A DNA stretch of 64,000 nucleotides from Nocardia aobensis NBRC 100429 (GCF_000308375.1 NZ_BAFQ01000118.1:62001-126000), one strand, 5' to 3'; numbered from the stretch's first letter, positions 51,441-64,000 are shown. Notes: generated by a model from the sequence alone, not told the origin. Numbers and translations are program-made.

Positions 51441-52265
51441 TCAGGACTGCAGGAAGGCGAATTCGTCGGCGAGCTTGTGCATCTTGGTGCGCATCGCCGC
51501 GACCGACGGTCCGGCGCCGAGCAATTCCCGGGAGACGTTCGGGACCACGGCCGCGAACCGGTCGGACGGGATCAGCGCGCGGATCGACTCCGCTCCCCCG
51601 CCCTGGGCGCCGACGCCGGGCATCAGCACGGGACCGTTGAGCTTGCTCACGTCGACCGGCTCGGTGAGGGTCGCGCCGACCACGACGCCGACCGATCCGA
51701 ATTCTTCCCCGGCGTTGCAGCCGGCCGCCTCGTCGATCATGATCTGCGCGACACTGCGACCGTCGGCCGCGCTGACGCGCTGCACCTGGGCGGCCTCCGG
51801 ATTCGAGGTGGCCGCCAGGACGAAGACCCCGCGCCCGGCCGACCGGGCGGCGTCCAGCGCGGGTGAGAGCGCACCGAAGCCCAGGTACGGCGATACCGTC
51901 ACCGCATCACTGGCCAGCGGACCGTCGCCCAGCCAGGCCCGCGCATAGGCGGCCATGGTCGAGCCGATATCGCCGCGCTTGGCGTCGGCCAGCACCAGCG
52001 TGCCCGCCTCGCGCAGCGCGGCGATGGTGTCCTCGAGCACCACGATCCCGCCGGAGCCGTACTCCTCGAAGAACGCCACCTGGGGTTTCACCAGCGCCAC
52101 CCGGCCCGCGAAGACCTCGACGCAGATGTCGGAGAACCGTTTCAGGCCCTCGACGTCCTCGCCGAGTCCCCAGGCACGCAGCAACTGCGGATGGGGATCG
52201 ATACCGGCGCACAGCGGGCCCAGCCGGCCCATCGCGTCGGCCAGCCGCAGGCCGAACGGCGTCAC
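51441..52265 (-). CDS. pyrF: Orotidine-5'-phosphate decarboxylase
   Basis: A 274-residue type 2 OMP decarboxylase, the final step of UMP synthesis. [19 protein letters not shown] holds the catalytic D-x-K-R-x-D array; [14 protein letters not shown] and [15 protein letters not shown] are family parts. Its start overlaps the preceding hypothetical gene by 4 nt. It is the last gene of the pyr operon. Confidence 0.97.
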   Translation of the reverse strand: MTPFGLRLADAMGRLGPLCAGIDPHPQLLRAWGLGEDVEGLKRFSDICVEVFAGRVALVKPQVAFFEEYGSGGIVVLEDTIAALREAGTLVLADAKRGDIGSTMAAYARAWLGDGPLASDAVTVSPYLGFGALSPALDAARSAGRGVFVLAATSNPEAAQVQRVSAADGRSVAQIMIDEAAGCNAGEEFGSVGVVVGATLTEPVDVSKLNGPVLMPGVGAQGGGAESIRALIPSDRFAAVVPNVSRELLGAGPSVAAMRTKMHKLADEFAFLQS

Positions 52266-52645
52266 CGGCTCGCCCCGGCGCCCGCCAGCTCGTCCCCGGC
52301 ATGAGCGGTCGGTGTCTGCGCACCGGCGGCCCCGGAATCGGCGTAGGCGTCCTCACCGCCGTAGGCGAGCAGTTCGTCGGCCTGGGCGAGAACCTCGTCC
52401 GCGCGGGCCAGCACCGCGTCGGTGAGCGCGTCCGCCTCGGCGTCGGCGTCGGGCGCCGGCTTGCGCCCGATCGGCGGGATCGCCCGGAAACCGACCGTGC
52501 TGTAGCCGCCGACGTTGCGCATCCGGCGGATGTCACCGCCTCCCGGCGGCGCCGCCTCCGCCGCGCCGAATCCCCGAATTCGCCGAGTCGTCGCCCGACC
52601 GGCCCCCGGGGGCCGCACTCCCGCGCCGAAACCGATGGCTCCCAC
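52262..52645 (-). CDS. Hypothetical protein between carB and pyrF
   Basis: A 127-residue protein I do not recognise. The N-terminal half is Gly/Arg-rich ([20 protein letters not shown]), followed by a more ordered-looking piece [19 protein letters not shown], then an acidic Ala/Asp/Glu-rich C-terminal stretch with [16 protein letters not shown], likely helical. There is no membrane segment. GTG at 52645 follows AGGAGAG. It lies 14 bp after carB and overlaps pyrF by 4 nt, so it should be made along with the pyrimidine enzymes. Confidence 0.6.
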   Translation of the reverse strand: MGAIGFGAGVRPPGAGRATTRRIRGFGAAEAAPPGGGDIRRMRNVGGYSTVGFRAIPPIGRKPAPDADAEADALTDAVLARADEVLAQADELLAYGGEDAYADSGAAGAQTPTAHAGDELAGAGASR

Positions 52646-52659
52646 CGTTATCTCTCCTC

Positions 52660-55985
<3,326 letters not shown>

Positions 55986-55986
<1 letters not shown>

Positions 55987-57104
55987 CAGGCTTCCTCCAT
56001 CAAACCCGCGAAGCGGTCGAACAGGTAGGCGGCATCGTGCGGCCCCGCGGCGGCCTCCGGGTGGTACTGCACCGAGAACGCGCGACCGTCCACCAGGCGC
56101 ACCCCCTCGACGGTGCCGTCGTTGGCGCAGGTGTGGCTGACCTCGGCGGTCCCGAACGGGGTGTCGAAGCGCTGCCCGGCCTCCCCTTCGAGCGCGAAGC
56201 CGTGGTTCTGCGCGGTGATCGAGACCGCGCCGGTGGTGTGATCGATGACCGGGACGTTGATGCCGCGGTGGCCGAACTTCATCTTGTAGGTGCTCAGGCC
56301 CAGCGCGCGGCCCAGGATCTGGTTGCCGAAGCAGATTCCGAACAGCGGAAGTCCTTCGCCCAGAACGGATTTGGTCAGCTCGACCGCATCGTCCTGGGTG
56401 GCCGGGTCGCCGGGGCCGTTGGAGAGGAAGACGCCGTCGGGCTTCAGCTCCTTGATCTGGTCCAGCGTGACGCCGGAGGGCACCACGTGCACCCGGATGC
56501 CGCGCTCGGCGAACATGCGCGGGGTGTTGGTCTTGATACCCAGATCGACCGCGACCACGGTGAACCGGTGCTCACCGGCGGGCTCGATGGTGTACACGCC
56601 GTCGGTGGAGACCTCCCCGGCCAGATCGGCGCCGAGCATCGAGGCCTGACCGGTGACCCGGCTCAGCAACTCCTCGGTCGAGGCCGCGGCGGCGTCACCG
56701 CTGAAGATGCCCGCCTTCATCGAACCGCGGGTGCGCAGGTGGCGCACCAGCGCGCGGGTGTCGATCCCGGCGATGCCGACGATCTGCTGACGCTCCAGCT
56801 CGTCCTGCAGGGTCGTGGTCGCGCGCCAGTTCGAGGCCCGCTTCGCGGGGTCGCGGACCGCGTACCCGGCCACCCAGATGCGATTCGACTCGTCGTCCTC
56901 GTCGTTCCAGCCGGTGTTGCCGATCTGCGGGGCGGTGGCCACCACGATCTGGCGGTGGTAACTGGGGTCGGTCAGGGTTTCCTGATAGCCGGTCATCGCG
57001 GTGCAGAACACCGCCTCGCCCAGCGTCTCGCCCTCGGCGCCGAACCGCCGGCCCCGGAACACCCGTCCGTCCTCGAGCACCATCACCGCGGCGCGGTCGC
57101 TCAT
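55986..57104 (-). CDS. carA: Carbamoyl-phosphate synthase, small (glutaminase) subunit
   Basis: A 372-residue subunit that releases ammonia from glutamine for Car[21 protein letters not shown] and [17 protein letters not shown] at the N-terminus; the class I glutaminase nucleophile lies in GICFGNQIL and the catalytic His-x-Glu in YHPEAAAGP. The frame is open 60 codons further, but the ATG at 57104 has GAGGTGAGCG before it and marks the family start. Confidence 0.98.
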
Positions 57105-57141
57105 TCGCTCACCTCGTTCACCAGAAATCCAGCCTTCACGT

Positions 57142-57657
57142 TTATTCGTCTCCCGTCGCCGCGCCGGTCTGTCCCGTCGCGGATATGGCCGTCCAGGCCG
57201 GATACACCGTCTTGTCGTCGCCGCGGAACCCGGTATCGACCTCGGTTCCCGTCGGCAGTTTCCAGCGAATAACCAGCACACCATTGTCGGTCATCACCTT
57301 GCCTGCGTGGCCGCGTTCGGTGCGGACCGCGGTGATGGACTCCTGCGGAATCCAGATCACCTCCGCGCCGTCGCGTTCCAGCAGGATCCCGCGTTCGAAG
57401 CGAGTCAGCTCCGCCGTGGCGCGGAAGCCCAGATCTCCCACCACGATGCGGTTCTGCCAGCTCGGAGCCAACGTGGTACCGGTGTACAGACCGGTCGTCG
57501 GCTCGAGCACCTGCGCGCCCAGATCCGCCGGCACCGTCGGCAGTTCCCCGACCGAGGAGGCCTGCTTCCGGGCCCGCACGAGCCAGGAGCGATACATCAA
57601 CCACAGGAACAGGACGAACAGGACAGCCAGCCCGATCACCCACAGTGTTCGCTCCAT
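57142..57657 (-). CDS. Membrane-anchored protein of the pyr operon, Rv1382-like
   Basis: A 171-residue protein with one N-terminal membrane helix (about 5-23, [19 protein letters not shown]). The rest is a beta-rich domain with [20 protein letters not shown] and [20 protein letters not shown], resembling PH-like transporter-associated proteins. Mtb Rv1382 sits at the same place between pyrC and carA (from memory). The function is unknown. The ATG shares a base with the pyrC stop (TAATG). Confidence 0.87.
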   Translation of the reverse strand: MERTLWVIGLAVLFVLFLWLMYRSWLVRARKQASSVGELPTVPADLGAQVLEPTTGLYTGTTLAPSWQNRIVVGDLGFRATAELTRFERGILLERDGAEVIWIPQESITAVRTERGHAGKVMTDNGVLVIRWKLPTGTEVDTGFRGDDKTVYPAWTAISATGQTGAATGDE

Positions 57658-58997
57658 TATTGCCCCACTCTCCCCGCCAGGGCGGTCGTCACCACTCCGT
57701 CGCGGGCGGTGATCCGCCCGCGCAGCATCGTGGCGGCGACCTTGGCGGGCAGGGTCATCGCCTCGTACGGCGTGTTGTCGGAAATGCTCGCCAGCTCCCG
57801 CGCGCGCACGGTCCACGAGGCATCCGGGTCGATGAGGGTCAGGTTGGCCGGTTCACCGACCGCGATCGGGCGGCCCTGATCGTCGAGCCCGGCGATGCGG
57901 GCCGGGTTCTCGCTCATCACCTTCGCCACCCCGCGCCAGTCGAGCAGGCCCGGAGTGACCAGAGTCTCGACGATGATCGACAGCGCGGTCTCCAGCCCCA
58001 GCATGCCGGGACGGGCGGCGGCGAACTCGCAGCACTTCTCCTGTTCGGCGTGCGGGGCGTGGTCGGTGGCCACGCAGTCGATCACCCCGTCGGCCAGGGC
58101 CTTGCGCAGCGCCTGGGCGTCGGAGGCCTCCCGCAGCGGCGGATTGACCTTGTTCACCGCGTCGTAGGTCTCCAGCCGCGAATCATCGAGCAGCAGATGA
58201 TGCGGGGTGACCTCTGCGGTGATCGAAATCCCTTGAGCCTTGGCCCATTTCACCAGTTCGACGGTGCCGGCGGTGGAGGCGTGGCAGATGTGCACCCGGG
58301 CTCCGGCGTCGCGGGCCAGCAGCGCGTCGCGGGCCACGATCGACTCCTCGGCTGCCCGCGGCCAGCCGGCCAGGCCCAGCCGGGCGGCGTTCGGGCCCTC
58401 GTGCGCGACGGCGCCCTGGGTGAGCCGCGGCTCCTCGGCATGCTGGGCGATCAGCACGCCGAGCGATTTCGCGTACTCGAGCGCTCGGCGCATGATCAGC
58501 GGGTCGTAGACGCAGTGCCCGTCGTCGGAGAAGATCCGCACCCGGCCCTCACCGGCGGCCATGGTGCCCATCTCGGCCAGTTGCTTGCCGGCCAGGCCGA
58601 CGGTCACCGCGCCGACCGGATGCACATCGACCAGCCCGACCTCCTGCCCGCGCCGCCACACGTGATCGGTGACGACCGAGGTGTCGGCCACGGGATAGGT
58701 GTTGGCCATCGCGAACACGGCGGTGTAGCCACCCAATGCCGCTGCGGCCGAACCGCTTTCGATGGTCTCGGTGTCCTCGCGGCCGGGTTCGCGCAGGTGG
58801 GTGTGCAGGTCGACGAAGCCGGGGAGCAGGATCCGGCCGTCCGCCTCCAGCACCTCGGCATCGGCGGCGACCTCGACGCCGTCGACGGCCGCACCGGATC
58901 GCGCGCCGAGCGCGATGATCACACCGTCGCGCACCAGCACGTCGACCGGCTCGCCCTCGCCGTAGGGCCGCACGCCCCGGATAACCAGATCGCTCAC
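57657..58997 (-). CDS. pyrC: Dihydroorotase
   Basis: A 446-residue class I zinc dihydroorotase that closes carbamoyl aspartate to dihydroorotate. The metal motif is [13 protein letters not shown]; later ligands are in [10 protein letters not shown] and [14 protein letters not shown], and the catalytic Asp in [10 protein letters not shown]. Its GTG start overlaps by 4 nt the stop of the 36-codon ORF that begins at the end of pyrB. Confidence 0.97.
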   Translation of the reverse strand: MSDLVIRGVRPYGEGEPVDVLVRDGVIIALGARSGAAVDGVEVAADAEVLEADGRILLPGFVDLHTHLREPGREDTETIESGSAAAALGGYTAVFAMANTYPVADTSVVTDHVWRRGQEVGLVDVHPVGAVTVGLAGKQLAEMGTMAAGEGRVRIFSDDGHCVYDPLIMRRALEYAKSLGVLIAQHAEEPRLTQGAVAHEGPNAARLGLAGWPRAAEESIVARDALLARDAGARVHICHASTAGTVELVKWAKAQGISITAEVTPHHLLLDDSRLETYDAVNKVNPPLREASDAQALRKALADGVIDCVATDHAPHAEQEKCCEFAAARPGMLGLETALSIIVETLVTPGLLDWRGVAKVMSENPARIAGLDDQGRPIAVGEPANLTLIDPDASWTVRARELASISDNTPYEAMTLPAKVAATMLRGRITARDGVVTTALAGRVGQ

Positions 58998-59104
58998 GCG
59001 CCCTCACCTTCCACGTCGAAGCTCTTGCTCACGGGGTGTCGATGCGCATGAGTGGGGGCCTGCGGGGTTACGCAGGCTGCCGCCTCCGGCCCTGTTCCAC
59101 TCAT
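58994..59104 (-). CDS. 36-codon ORF bridging pyrB and pyrC
   Basis: A small [23 protein letters not shown] and 16 further residues, not recognised. Its ATG overlaps the pyrB stop as ATGA, with GGGGGAGG 7 nt upstream, and its stop overlaps the pyrC start as GTGA, so a ribosome could pass through all three genes. The same DNA folds into a nested hairpin: outer 11-bp arms at 59045-59055 and 59097-59107, inner arms GCCTGC and GCAGGC at 59058-59063 and 59072-59077. It may be a true micropeptide, a coupling leader, or a structured RNA whose frame is incidental. Confidence 0.5.
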   Translation of the reverse strand: MSGTGPEAAACVTPQAPTHAHRHPVSKSFDVEGEGA

Positions 59105-60066
59105 GCGACGGCCTCCCCCGCGCCGACCAGCAGGCGGAACAGCACCGCCATGCGCATGTGCACACCGTTGGTGACCTGTTGCAGCACTGCGGCTCTGGGT
59201 GAATCGGCGACCGCCGAGGCGATTTCCATACCGCGCAGCATCGGACCCGGATGCAGGACGACCGCGTCGTTGTCGAGCAGGGCCATGCGCCGCTCGTTCA
59301 GTCCGTAGGCGATGGAATATTCGCGGGCCGACGGGAAGAAGCCGCCGTTCATCCGCTCGGCCTGTACCCGCAGCATCATCACCGCGTCCGCGCCGGGCAG
59401 CGCCGCGTCGAGCGAATGCGAGACCTGCACCGGCCACTGCTCGACCCCAACCGGCAGCAGGGTGCGCGGCGCGACCAGCACTACCTCGGCGCCGAGGGTG
59501 TCGAGCAGGAAGGCATTGGACCGCGCGACGCGGCTGTGCAGGATGTCGCCGACGATCACGATGCGCTTGCCCGCCAGATCACCCAGTCGCTGCCGCAGCG
59601 TCAGCGCGTCCAGCAGGGCCTGGGTGGGATGTTCGTGCGTGCCGTCGCCGGCGTTGACGATCGCGGGACCGGTTCCGGTGTAGCCGCCCGAACCGGCGTC
59701 CAATTCGCCGAACCAGCGGGCGATCTGGTGGGCCGCCCCGGAGGCCGGATGCCGCACGATCAGCGCGTCGGCGCCCGCGGCGTGCAGGGTCAGCGCGGTG
59801 TCGCGCAGCGACTCGCCCTTCGACACCGAGGAGCTCGAGGCGCTGACGTTGATGACGTCGGCGCTCATCCATTTGCCCGCGACCTCGAACGAGACCCGGG
59901 TGCGGGTGGAGTTCTCGAAGAACACGGTCATCACCGTGCGGCCGCGCAGGGTGGGCAGTTTGCGGACCTCACGGCCGAGCAGCGCCTGTTCGAAGCGCTG
60001 GGCGTCGTCGAGGAGTTCGGTAGCGGTGGTGCGGTCGAGATCGGTGACCGAGAGCAGATGCCTCAC
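59101..60066 (-). CDS. pyrB: Aspartate carbamoyltransferase, catalytic subunit
   Basis: A 321-residue enzyme that condenses carbamoyl phosphate and aspartate. The carbamoyl-phosphate loop is [35 protein letters not shown] holds the conserved [16 protein letters not shown] is the aspartate-loop region. The start overlaps pyrR by 4 nt. No pyrI regulatory gene is present, as usual in actinobacteria. Confidence 0.98.
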   Translation of the reverse strand: MRHLLSVTDLDRTTATELLDDAQRFEQALLGREVRKLPTLRGRTVMTVFFENSTRTRVSFEVAGKWMSADVINVSASSSSVSKGESLRDTALTLHAAGADALIVRHPASGAAHQIARWFGELDAGSGGYTGTGPAIVNAGDGTHEHPTQALLDALTLRQRLGDLAGKRIVIVGDILHSRVARSNAFLLDTLGAEVVLVAPRTLLPVGVEQWPVQVSHSLDAALPGADAVMMLRVQAERMNGGFFPSAREYSIAYGLNERRMALLDNDAVVLHPGPMLRGMEIASAVADSPRAAVLQQVTNGVHMRMAVLFRLLVGAGEAVA

Positions 60067-60725
60067 CGCTCATCCCCCTGATGCAGATAGACGCCGTCGT
60101 GACCGTCGTGTTCGCTGAGCAGGACGGACACGTCCTCACTGCGCGAGGTGGGCACGTTCTTGCCGACGTAGTCGGCGCGGATCGGCAGTTCCCGGTGGCC
60201 GCGATCGACCAGCACCGCCAGCTGCACCGCACGCGGGCGGCCCAGATCGCGCAGACCGTCCAGCGCCGAGCGCACGCTGCGACCGGAGAACAGCACGTCG
60301 TCGACGAGAACGACCAGGGCGTCGTCGATGCCGCCCTCGGGGACCGAGGTCCGTTCCAGCGGGCGATGCGGGCGGTTGCGCAGATCGTCGCGATACAGCG
60401 TGATGTCGAGGGATCCGAGTGCGGGACGCACGCCGGAGAATTCCTCGATGCGATCGGTCAGCCGCGCGGCGAGGGTGGTGCCGCGGGTGGGGATGCCGAT
60501 CAGCACCACCCGGGGCGCCTCCGGATCCGACGAATCCAGCGCGGTCTTCTCGATGATCTGATGCGCCATGCGCGCGATGGTCCGGCCGACATCGGGGGCG
60601 GACAGCAGTTCGCGCCCGGCGCGGACCCACTCGGGGTCGTGCCGCTGCGAATATTCGGCAGCGCTCGACCTGGCGGCCCGGTCTTCGGGCGCGACGCGGC
60701 CGCCGCGCTCTTCGGGCACGGCCAT
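60063..60725 (-). CDS. pyrR: Bifunctional PyrR regulator/uracil phosphoribosyltransferase
   Basis: A 220-residue PyrR. The PRPP-binding loop is [33 protein letters not shown] and [11 protein letters not shown] are also typical. It binds pyr mRNA when UMP is high and has weak UPRTase activity. The first ~30 residues, with [11 protein letters not shown], are longer than in Bacillus. The ATG at 60725 follows AGGAGG. The upstream leader carries a PyrR-binding loop, so it should control itself and the operon. Confidence 0.96.
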   Translation of the reverse strand: MAVPEERGGRVAPEDRAARSSAAEYSQRHDPEWVRAGRELLSAPDVGRTIARMAHQIIEKTALDSSDPEAPRVVLIGIPTRGTTLAARLTDRIEEFSGVRPALGSLDITLYRDDLRNRPHRPLERTSVPEGGIDDALVVLVDDVLFSGRSVRSALDGLRDLGRPRAVQLAVLVDRGHRELPIRADYVGKNVPTSRSEDVSVLLSEHDGHDGVYLHQGDER

Positions 60726-60730
60726 GCCGA

Positions 60731-60755
60731 CCTCCTTCCCCGCCTCACCGGACGG
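60731..60755 (-). promoter_or_regulatory. PyrR-binding loop next to the pyrR ribosome binding site
   Basis: In the pyr mRNA, CCGTCCGGTGAGGCGG (60755-60740) resembles the known PyrR-binding loop pattern (GUCC, then GAGG, closed by a short G-C stem). AGGAGG (60736-60731) begins 3 nt later. Such a position fits translational repression, as described for mycobacterial PyrR. Confidence 0.6.
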
Positions 60756-60933
60756 TCCGTTAAAGGATGTCTTTTCGATGCCTGAGCGTAGCAGCGCCGC
60801 CCCGGCCTCCCGTCGGCGGGGGTCCCGCTGTGAGCCCCGCCACCTGCGGCTATGCCGGCGCATCACGCAGGCGGCACAACCGTTGGCCGGGACTGTTTCA
60901 TACAGCGTAAACCGGATGTGGGATGCTCGGAGG

Positions 60934-61800
60934 GTGAGCAACGAAGCCGACTTCACCGAGCCCCGCCGGATCACCTTCCGCGGCCACGGCGGCATCGCCC
61001 TGGCCGGGGAGAGCTGGGGGCCGGCCGACGGCCCGCTGGCGGTCTTCCTGCACGGCGGCGGCCAGACCCGGCACTCGTGGAAGGAATCGGGCGCCGCGCT
61101 GGCGAAGGTGGGAATGCACGCCGTCCTGCTGGACGCCCGCGGTCACGGCGAGAGCGACTGGGCTCCGGACGGCGACTACTCGCGCACGGCGATGACCGCC
61201 GACCTCCTGGACATCCTCGCCGAACTCGACCGCCCCGCGATCGTGGTCGGCGCGAGCATGGGCGGATTGACCGCCCTGCTGGCGACCGCCCGCCCCGGCC
61301 GGGAGCGCATCGCCGGACTCGTTCTGGTCGATGTCGTGCCGCGCCCGGAGCACAAGGGCGTGGAACGGGTCATGAACTTCCTCGGCGGCCATCCCGAGGG
61401 CTTCGCCTCCCTGGAGGAAGCCGCGGATGCGGTGGCCGAATACCTGCCCCACCGCCGCCGGCCCCGCAACCCGGAGGGCCTACGGCGCAATCTGCGGCTG
61501 CGCGAGGACGGGCGCTGGTATTGGCACTGGGATCCGGCGATGATGTCGAGCCGGCCCGAGGACATCGAACTGCAGACCAGCGACCTCGAGGACGCCGCCC
61601 GCGCGCTCGAGATCCCGGTGCTGCTGGTGCGCGGACGACTCTCGGACGTGGTCAGCGAACAGGGCGTCGCCGACTTCCGCGCGCTGGTGCCGCAGATGGA
61701 GTATGTCGAGATCACCGGCGCCGCGCATACCGCCGCCAGCGACGTCAACGACGAATTCTCCGATGCGGTGGTCGATTTCGTGCGTGCGCACCTGAGCTGA
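60934..61800 (+). CDS. Alpha/beta hydrolase
   Basis: A 288-residue alpha/beta hydrolase. The nucleophile elbow is [12 protein letters not shown] with the Ser; the oxyanion motif is [12 protein letters not shown]; the acid is in VRGRLSDVV and the His in [11 protein letters not shown]. The sequence type is that of epoxide hydrolase-like or meta-cleavage-product hydrolases, but the substrate is unknown. Start choice is weak: GTG 60934 directly follows GGAGG, while ATG 60916 has no ribosome binding site. Confidence 0.88.
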   Translation: MSNEADFTEPRRITFRGHGGIALAGESWGPADGPLAVFLHGGGQTRHSWKESGAALAKVGMHAVLLDARGHGESDWAPDGDYSRTAMTADLLDILAELDRPAIVVGASMGGLTALLATARPGRERIAGLVLVDVVPRPEHKGVERVMNFLGGHPEGFASLEEAADAVAEYLPHRRRPRNPEGLRRNLRLREDGRWYWHWDPAMMSSRPEDIELQTSDLEDAARALEIPVLLVRGRLSDVVSEQGVADFRALVPQMEYVEITGAAHTAASDVNDEFSDAVVDFVRAHLS

Positions 61801-61845
61801 TCCGGGCCGCCCGGATTGGCGCCGGACACCGGCACTCCCCGATGC

Positions 61846-61874
61846 TTGAACATATGTTCGATAGAACGTAGATT
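61846..61874 (+). promoter_or_regulatory. alkB promoter with a LexA/SOS-type box
   Basis: TTGAAC (61846-61851), 17-nt spacer, TAGATT (61869-61874). The -35 is part of TTGAACATATGTTCGA (61846-61861), a match to the mycobacterial LexA box TCGAAC-N4-GTTCGA with one mismatch. The start point would fall at the alkB ATG at 61882. Confidence 0.65.
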
Positions 61875-61881
61875 CGAACAC

Positions 61882-62508
61882 ATGTCGACACCGCTGCAGA
61901 GATCGCTGTTCGACGGCTTCGGCGATATCGAGCTGGGACCGTTGGACGGCGTGCGCCGCACCCAGCTGACCGAGGGTGCGTGGGTCGACCTGCTGCCGGG
62001 ATGGTTGCGCGGAGCCGACGAACTGTTCGAACGGCTGGCCACTCGTGTGCCGTGGCTAGCCGACCGCCGCCCGATGTACGACCGCGTGGTGGACGTGCCG
62101 CGACTGCTGCGATATTACGGCGAGAACGAGCCCTGGCCGGATCCGATCCTGGAGGACGCCCGCGCCGCGCTCAGCGGCCATTACGGCCCGGAACTCGGCG
62201 AACCCTTCCGCACGGCCGGCCTGTGTTACTACCGCGACGGTGAGGACAGCGTGGCTTGGCACGGTGACACTATCGGCCGTGGTTCCACTCACGACACCAT
62301 GGTCGCGATCCTGTCGATCGGTGCGCCGCGGGCCCTGCTGCTGCGTCCGCGCGGCGGCGGTGCGAGCATCCGCTTCCACGTGGGGCACGGCGATCTTCTC
62401 GTGATGGGCGGCTCCTGCCAGCGCACCTGGGAACATGCGGTGCCGAAGACGCGCCGACCCGTGGGGCCCCGGATCAGCATCCAATTCCGCCCGCGCGGGG
62501 TTCGCTGA
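61882..62508 (+). CDS. alkB: Alpha-ketoglutarate-dependent dioxygenase AlkB
   Basis: A 208-residue Fe(II)/2-oxoglutarate dioxygenase of the AlkB family that repairs alkylated bases in DNA or RNA by oxidative demethylation. The iron ligands are H127-x-D129 in AWHGDTIGRG and H185 in TWEHAVPKT; R197 and R203 (RISIQFR) bind 2-oxoglutarate and substrate. FRTAGLCYYRDGEDSVAWH is the family core. The frame extends 22 codons upstream through the promoter, so the ATG at 61882 is preferred; no Shine-Dalgarno sequence is seen, consistent with a leaderless mRNA. Confidence 0.93.
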   Translation: MSTPLQRSLFDGFGDIELGPLDGVRRTQLTEGAWVDLLPGWLRGADELFERLATRVPWLADRRPMYDRVVDVPRLLRYYGENEPWPDPILEDARAALSGHYGPELGEPFRTAGLCYYRDGEDSVAWHGDTIGRGSTHDTMVAILSIGAPRALLLRPRGGGASIRFHVGHGDLLVMGGSCQRTWEHAVPKTRRPVGPRISIQFRPRGVR

Positions 62509-62555
62509 CAACTGCGACGACGCGGATTGTCACCGTCGCCCGCTAGATTGGGCGG

Positions 62556-63296
62556 ATGGAGTCCATCGGGGCGGGAATTCTGGCGGCCATGCCGTTGCAC
62601 ACACTCAGCGATGTGCACGGCGAGGAAGGGCTGCGGCAGCGGCTGCTGCTCGAGTCGCAGCGCAAACTGGCCGATCCCGAACGGGTCGACGCGGCACTGC
62701 AATTCGTGGCCGACCTGCACCGCGACGACAACTACGGCCGCGAGCCGTATCTGAATCATCTACTGCGAGTGGCGATCCGCATCGTGAGCCACTACGAGGT
62801 GCACGACACCGATCTGGTGCTCGCCGGACTCCTGCACGATGCGGTCGAGGATCACGCCGCCGACCTGGTCGCGCTCCGCAGTGAGCAGGATCCGGACGAG
62901 GACTCCGCCGCGGCGGCACTCGCGGTGCTGACCCGGCGCTTCGGCGAACGCGTATCGAATCTCGTTGCGGCGGTGACCAATCCGGCTCACGACTCGGACG
63001 AGGACCGGCATATCCGATATCGCGACCACGTCGCCGCGAGCCTGGACCGCGATCCGTGGGCCCGGGTGGTGAAGATCTCCGACTTCACCGACAACGGTGT
63101 CGGCATTCTCTACGCCGACGAGCAGGCTGTCATGTCGAAACTGGCCACCAAATACCGGCCGCTCACCGCGGTGTACCGCGAACTGATCACCCGCCCGGAC
63201 ACGCCACTGGCGCCGCATGTCAAGCAGCACATTCTCGAACAGCTCGACACCGCCGACGCCCGCTTCGACGTGATCCTCGCCGCCGGCGACGACTGA
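62556..63296 (+). CDS. HD-domain protein, RelA/SpoT-type hydrolase-like
   Basis: A 246-residue protein with the metal-ligand set of RSH hydrolase domains: H68 in PYLNHLLRVA, H94-D95 with E98 and D99 in LLHDAVED, and D176 in KISDFTDN. There is no synthetase, TGS or ACT domain. It could be a small alarmone hydrolase or a related nucleotide phosphohydrolase; this is inferred from motifs alone. It lies 47 bp after alkB and converges on the DUF4334 gene. Confidence 0.85.
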   Translation: MESIGAGILAAMPLHTLSDVHGEEGLRQRLLLESQRKLADPERVDAALQFVADLHRDDNYGREPYLNHLLRVAIRIVSHYEVHDTDLVLAGLLHDAVEDHAADLVALRSEQDPDEDSAAAALAVLTRRFGERVSNLVAAVTNPAHDSDEDRHIRYRDHVAASLDRDPWARVVKISDFTDNGVGILYADEQAVMSKLATKYRPLTAVYRELITRPDTPLAPHVKQHILEQLDTADARFDVILAAGDD

Positions 63297-63300
63297 GCGG

Positions 63301-63852
63301 TCAGGAGCGGTCGCGGCGCAGGATGAAGAAGTACGGGTCGTCCAGCCCGCGCATATCCATCACACCGAGCAGGGTGTCCTCGTCGACGCGACGGAAGATG
63401 TCGACGATGGGCAGGTGGTCGTAGATCATGGCAGCGCTGACCTTGCCGCGGAATTCGATCTCGCGCAGGCGCGCACGATAAGCGCGGGTCCGCAGCAGCG
63501 GGCGCACGGCCGGCAGTATGCGCCGCGCTGCCCGGAATCCCGCCGCCGGCAGGGTTCCGGCCAGCCCCAGCGGCACCCGGCGGGGATCGACCGGAAAGAT
63601 CCGGCCGTCCGGCCCGGCGAACAACAGCGGCTGCACCTCGTCGGGAGAGTCGAACTGCTTTCCGTACCAGCCGGATTCGACGAGCACACCCGCCCACGGA
63701 TGTCCGGTGTCCAGTTCGTCGCCGGTCCAGCGGCCGGTGGTGATCTCGGTGACCGCGACCTCCGGCAGGCTGTCGTACAGCTGCCACGCCTGCTCCGGGG
63801 TCGTGCGACCCGCGCGAAGTTCCGCCAGACGGGCCGTACCGGCACCAGCCAT
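63301..63852 (-). CDS. GXWXG/DUF4334-domain protein
   Basis: A 183-residue protein with a GXWXG motif (TTGRWTGDEL, about residues 39-48) and a C-terminal DUF4334 segment, MIYDHLPIVDIFRRVDED. Such proteins are common in Actinobacteria; the function is unknown. AGGAGGTAGG lies just before the ATG at 63852, which decides the start over the longer frame. Its stop is 4 bp from the HD gene stop. Confidence 0.88.
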   Translation of the reverse strand: MAGAGTARLAELRAGRTTPEQAWQLYDSLPEVAVTEITTGRWTGDELDTGHPWAGVLVESGWYGKQFDSPDEVQPLLFAGPDGRIFPVDPRRVPLGLAGTLPAAGFRAARRILPAVRPLLRTRAYRARLREIEFRGKVSAAMIYDHLPIVDIFRRVDEDTLLGVMDMRGLDDPYFFILRRDRS

Positions 63853-64000
63853 CCCTACCTCCTGGACCTCTCGCGGACCGTTCCGCCTCGGAAGGATGAC
63901 ACACACCGGCCGGGACACCTCAACACGTTCGGCCACGAAGACCTAGTTTCGGCCACTGTTTCCGCGGGCGTGACGCAGACCACGCACCGGAGGGCTGGAC

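Overview
The window is high-G+C actinobacterial chromosome. Three things point to Mycobacteriales, most like Nocardia or a close relative (inference, no search was run): the block order pyrR-pyrB-pyrC-carA-carB-pyrF-mihF-gmk-rpoZ-coaBC-metK-priA, the block uvrC-rapZ-yvcK-whiA near gap-pgk-tpiA, and a DUF574-type methyltransferase. Much of it follows the gene order I recall for the Mycobacterium tuberculosis Rv1379-Rv1438 interval, with several accessory insertions. I see no tRNA, rRNA, CRISPR array, insertion sequence or prophage.

Layout. 1-6.3 kb: end of a luciferase-like monooxygenase with its FMN reductase, a fused alpha-beta 2-oxoacid dehydrogenase E1, a cytochrome P450 and a DUF574 methyltransferase. 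6.3-9.3 kb: glycolytic operon gap-pgk-tpiA (minus). 9.7-14.9 kb: uvrC, then rapZ-yvcK-whiA joined by 4-nt overlaps (minus). 15-29.6 kb: accessory region with a LysR regulator and BASS-type transporter, an AlkZ/YcaQ-like glycosylase opposite a KstD-like flavoprotein, a small membrane protein, a metallo-beta-lactamase-fold protein, a HAD enzyme, an MFS carrier with a large extra loop, an ABC ATPase, a small monooxygenase-like protein, AnsP and a lipoprotein gamma-glutamyltransferase. 29.6-34.2 kb: ribE-ribBA-ribH, a PH-like membrane protein, an unrecognised gene and rpe. 34.3-37.9 kb: rsbW-sigF and a LysR/YeiH pair. 37.9-44.5 kb: def-fmt-rsmB, a secreted lipase, a PadR regulator and a TetR/NmrA pair. 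44.5-60.8 kb: nucleotide, cofactor and pyrimidine genes (minus). 60.9-63.9 kb: alpha/beta hydrolase, AlkB, an RSH-type HD protein and a DUF4334 protein.

Most of the window is housekeeping: riboflavin, pyrimidine, glycolysis, formyl-methionine handling, and DNA replication or repair. I found no clearly new multigene system. The most useful signals are small and regulatory: a perfect KstR-type operator before the flavoprotein gene; a LexA-type box overlapping the -35 of an apparently leaderless alkB; a 36-codon ORF linking pyrB to pyrC by 4-nt overlaps at both ends and folding into a nested hairpin; paired TetR operators; a perfect 14-bp inverted repeat embedding a -35 box; a CRP-type site; a PyrR-binding loop beside the pyrR ribosome binding site; and two unrecognised genes (33045-33512 and 52262-52645).
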